Positions 5,083-5,254 of a stretch of 5,254 bases of DNA are shown here, piece by piece (the first letter of the stretch is position 1; every line of letters starts with the position of its first letter). Under the pieces are notes generated by a model, which had not been told where the DNA came from, did no database searches, and was given only the letters and a program-made list of their open reading frames with translations. Source of the DNA: an uncultured Clostridium sp. (GTDB lineage: Bacteria; Bacillota; Clostridia; TANB77; CAG-508); assembly GCA_900556695.1 (NCBI GenBank), contig USQA01000091.1, positions 1 through 5,254 of the forward strand, given 5' to 3'. A program made the position numbers and the translations under genes.

Positions 5083-5254
5083 ATGGCTTTACCACAGATG
5101 ATGCAGGACGTATGGGATAATCACTTAAGTGAACTTACGCCTATGATGAAAATGTATTTAGAAACAAAAAAGCAGAATGATGACTGTATAATATTTTACC
5201 GTTTAGGGGATTTTTATGAAATGTTTTTTGACGATGCAATAACAGCATCAAAGA
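5083..5254 (+). CDS. mutS: DNA mismatch repair protein MutS (N-terminal 57 residues only)
   Basis: MutS recognises base mismatches and small loops in newly copied DNA and starts mismatch repair with MutL. Only 57 codons are inside the window. They contain LTPMMKMYLE (18-27) and FYRLGDFYEMFFDDA (38-52). This holds the mismatch-binding Phe-x-Glu motif as F44-Y45-E46, equivalent to F36/E38 of E. coli, and is typical of MutS1. The ATG lies one base after the stop of the preceding gene, with GGTGG just upstream inside that gene, so translation is probably coupled. The miaB-mutS pairing is common in Clostridia and other Firmicutes. All three glutamine codons here are CAG, unlike almost every glutamine codon upstream of 4800. 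Confidence 0.95.
   Translation, partial: MALPQMMQDVWDNHLSELTPMMKMYLETKKQNDDCIIFYRLGDFYEMFFDDAITASK

Overview
The window comes from a very AT-rich, low-GC Gram-positive bacterium, most likely a member of the Clostridia. The reasons are the SpoVG gene behind a sigma-H-type promoter, strong AAGGAGG-like ribosome binding sites, heavy use of AAA/AGA/ATA codons, and Clostridia-like MurC, Pth, RNase G, RimO/MiaB and MutS sequences. A peptidoglycan gene (murC) argues against wall-less relatives. No mobile element, CRISPR array, tRNA or rRNA was seen.

Layout. Positions 1-1168 hold most of murC on the minus strand; its C-terminus lies beyond the window. It has a textbook sigma-A promoter (1198-1226). 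A divergent intergenic region of about 290 bp follows, including a stretch with roughly 9% G+C. It ends in a sigma-H-type promoter (1360-1388), then a pair of TGTACA palindromes at the predicted transcript start, then spoVG (1459-1743) and a perfect 28-nt palindromic terminator. The next gap (1781-1966) carries two near-identical sigma-A promoters 109 bp apart. These lead into a tight same-strand cluster: pth (1967-2524), an RNase E/G family gene (2540-3724), a radical-SAM methylthiotransferase (3738-5081) and the start of mutS (5083 onward). The gaps between these genes are 15, 13 and 1 nt.

How the genes relate. The downstream cluster is mostly translation and RNA housekeeping: peptidyl-tRNA recycling, RNA processing, and ribosome or tRNA methylthiolation, with mismatch repair at the end. 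spoVG and murC are separate transcription units linked to cell-wall and developmental regulation.

Main discovery. The methylthiotransferase looks like a RimO-MiaB chimera. Its N-terminal and radical-SAM parts carry RimO signatures. From about residue 345 to the end it reads as MiaB, including a MiaB-type TRAM domain, and it is followed by mutS, the usual neighbour of miaB. Codon choice and base composition shift at the same place. The simplest reading is recombination between paralogous rimO and miaB genes that joined two chromosomal neighbourhoods; a misassembly at the shared segment is the main alternative. Secondary points are an RNase G homologue that stops before the zinc-link and small domain, the duplicated promoter, the paired palindromes in the spoVG leader, and the absence of glmU-prs between spoVG and pth.
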